From NCBI GenBank assembly GCA_943736015.1, contig OX031059.1, positions 50,541,159 to 50,605,158 of the forward strand: a stretch of 64,000 bases of DNA, read 5' to 3'. How positions within the stretch are numbered: position 1 is the first letter of the stretch; every line of letters begins with the position of its first letter. This stretch comes from Tridacna crocea (Eukaryota > Mollusca > Bivalvia > Cardiida > Cardiidae). Shown one piece after another: positions 63,651 to 64,000 of this stretch. Position numbers and translations under genes: made by a program. Under the pieces are notes generated by a model. It saw only the letters and a list, made by a program, of their open reading frames with translations, was not told the origin of the DNA and ran no database searches.

Positions 63651-63706
63651 TTAGGAAGAAACAAGGATAAGCTGAACAGTATTATAAATCCACTTGGGGA
63701 AGTTAA
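63651..63706. repeat. Direct repeat between MITEs, right copy
   Basis: GGATAAGCTGAACAGTATTA and AAATCCACTTGGGGAAG, ending at the TTAA where the element 63703-63931 begins. Confidence 0.8.
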
Positions 63707-63931
63707 GTCATAACCAAACAACAATATTTTAGGCTTGTCAAAATTGAAAGCATATGCAGACGACAAATAAAAGTGACTGAAAATGTGAAATTTGTTTTGT
63801 GAAGAGTAGAAAACGGTGTAGGAAAAGGAGAAAATGCTGGTTACCAGCATTTTCTCCTTTTCCCTTAGTGTTTTCTATAGGCTTCTTTCTCAGGGTCAAC
63901 AAAAGTAGGGATTGTATGGTAATTGGATTAA
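63703..63931 (-). mobile_element. TTAA element beside a ROCK splice donor
   Basis: TTAAGTCATAACC to GGTAATTGGATTAA; ends 12 nt from the donor GTAAGT (63943-63948). Confidence 0.92.
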
Positions 63932-63948
63932 TAGAATTCTATACTTAC

Positions 63949-64000
63949 TCAATATCTAAGACTAGAACTGGCATAGATTTCTGCTTGTCAGCCTCGCTGT
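63949..64000 (-). CDS. ROCK: ROCK exon: PH domain, partial at window edge
   Basis: The window cuts this exon. Minus-strand frame: SEADKQKSMPVLVLDI, then GA at a GTAAGT donor (phase 2) completing Glu with the next exon. MPV..LDI-KL.HVR across the junction matches the ROCK PH beta strands. A TTAA element lies 12 nt beyond the donor hexamer. Confidence 0.88.

Larger units (their letters stand above)
44407..64000 (-). other. ROCK: Rho-associated kinase (ROCK) gene, 3' part (gene span)
   Basis: Seven exons on the minus strand join in phase to 209 codons and a TGA. In protein order they give a PH segment (SMPVLVLDIEKLYHVR), a C1 zinc finger (GHEFVEF...HPPPALECRR then CHTKVHKDH), the second PH segment (ELLLLADTTENQKKWV) and a Ser/Asn/Thr-rich tail. 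A PH domain split by a C1 domain at the C terminus is the ROCK architecture, and HPPPALECRRC is a ROCK signature. ROCK is a Ser/Thr kinase activated by RhoA-GTP that controls actomyosin; this C-terminal unit binds membrane and restrains the kinase. The kinase, coiled-coil and Rho-binding parts would lie past 64000. Invertebrates usually have one gene co-orthologous to vertebrate ROCK1 and ROCK2. Confidence 0.93.

Noticed and set aside
887-63850. Many short ORFs with the recurring peptide GKGENAGNQHFLLFPQCF, on both strands
   Set aside because: They are translations of the palindromic MITE core and appear in all orientations; they are not genes.
227-63931. Possible CRISPR-like regular repeats
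   Set aside because: The repeats are dispersed, inverted, about 225 bp with TTAA ends, and the genes have spliceosomal introns, so this is a eukaryotic transposon family.

Overview
The window is AT-rich animal nuclear DNA with spliced genes and no prokaryotic features. Two partial protein-coding genes face each other (convergent). Exon peptides, GT/AG splice sites and the repeat types suggest an invertebrate, most likely a bivalve mollusc. The mollusc placement rests on hairpin-ended elements with internal tandem units of about 155-166 bp, resembling the 'pearl'-type elements described in bivalves; that is inference, not a database match.

Layout. (1) 1-25,900, plus strand: the 3' part of a ferric-chelate-reductase-1-like gene (FRRS1 family: DOMON domain, then a cytochrome b561 core with all four expected histidines, then a last membrane helix). 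Eleven exons join in phase to 432 codons and a stop at 23869-23871; a twelfth, 59-145, is possible. (2) 25,900-44,400: intergenic, almost entirely repeats, with no third gene I can support. (3) 44,407-64,000, minus strand: the 3' end of a Rho-associated kinase (ROCK) gene. Seven exons encode part of the PH region, the C1 zinc finger inserted in it, the rest of PH and the C-terminal tail. The last coding exon lies about 13 kb beyond the previous one.

Repeats dominate. The main signal is a family of short palindromic elements of about 225 bp, bounded by TTAA, with ends CCCTTTACC / GGTAAAGGG and a near-perfect central stem of about 30-35 bp per side meeting at GCTGGTAACCAGC. I count about 110 copies or fragments, by eye about a third of the window. 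TTAA target duplication, shown here by filled and empty sites, points to piggyBac-type non-autonomous elements (MITEs). Subfamily B has different arms and a core with CTCGTCACGAG. For these entries, strand '+' means the arm containing ATCCCTACTTTTGACG (arm 1; in B the arm with CCATAGATACTC) is at the left; '-' means the arm containing GACTGGTCCAAATTG (arm 2) is at the left.

Other repeats: a 1.35-kb pogo/Tigger-like element with TA duplication; two further palindromic MITE families (ends CAGAGCTC and GTATTCACCAACCATTC); hairpin-ended tandem-core elements; a tandemly duplicated foldback; a small family of stem-loops of about 50 bp; a 51-bp-arm foldback; one candidate tRNA-derived SINE; and a G-rich tract.

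The most interesting points are matched substitutions in the two arms of individual MITE hairpins, MITE-supplied first AATAAA signals after the stop codons of both genes, a decayed duplicate of the DOMON exon, and neighbouring MITEs that share a single TTAA.
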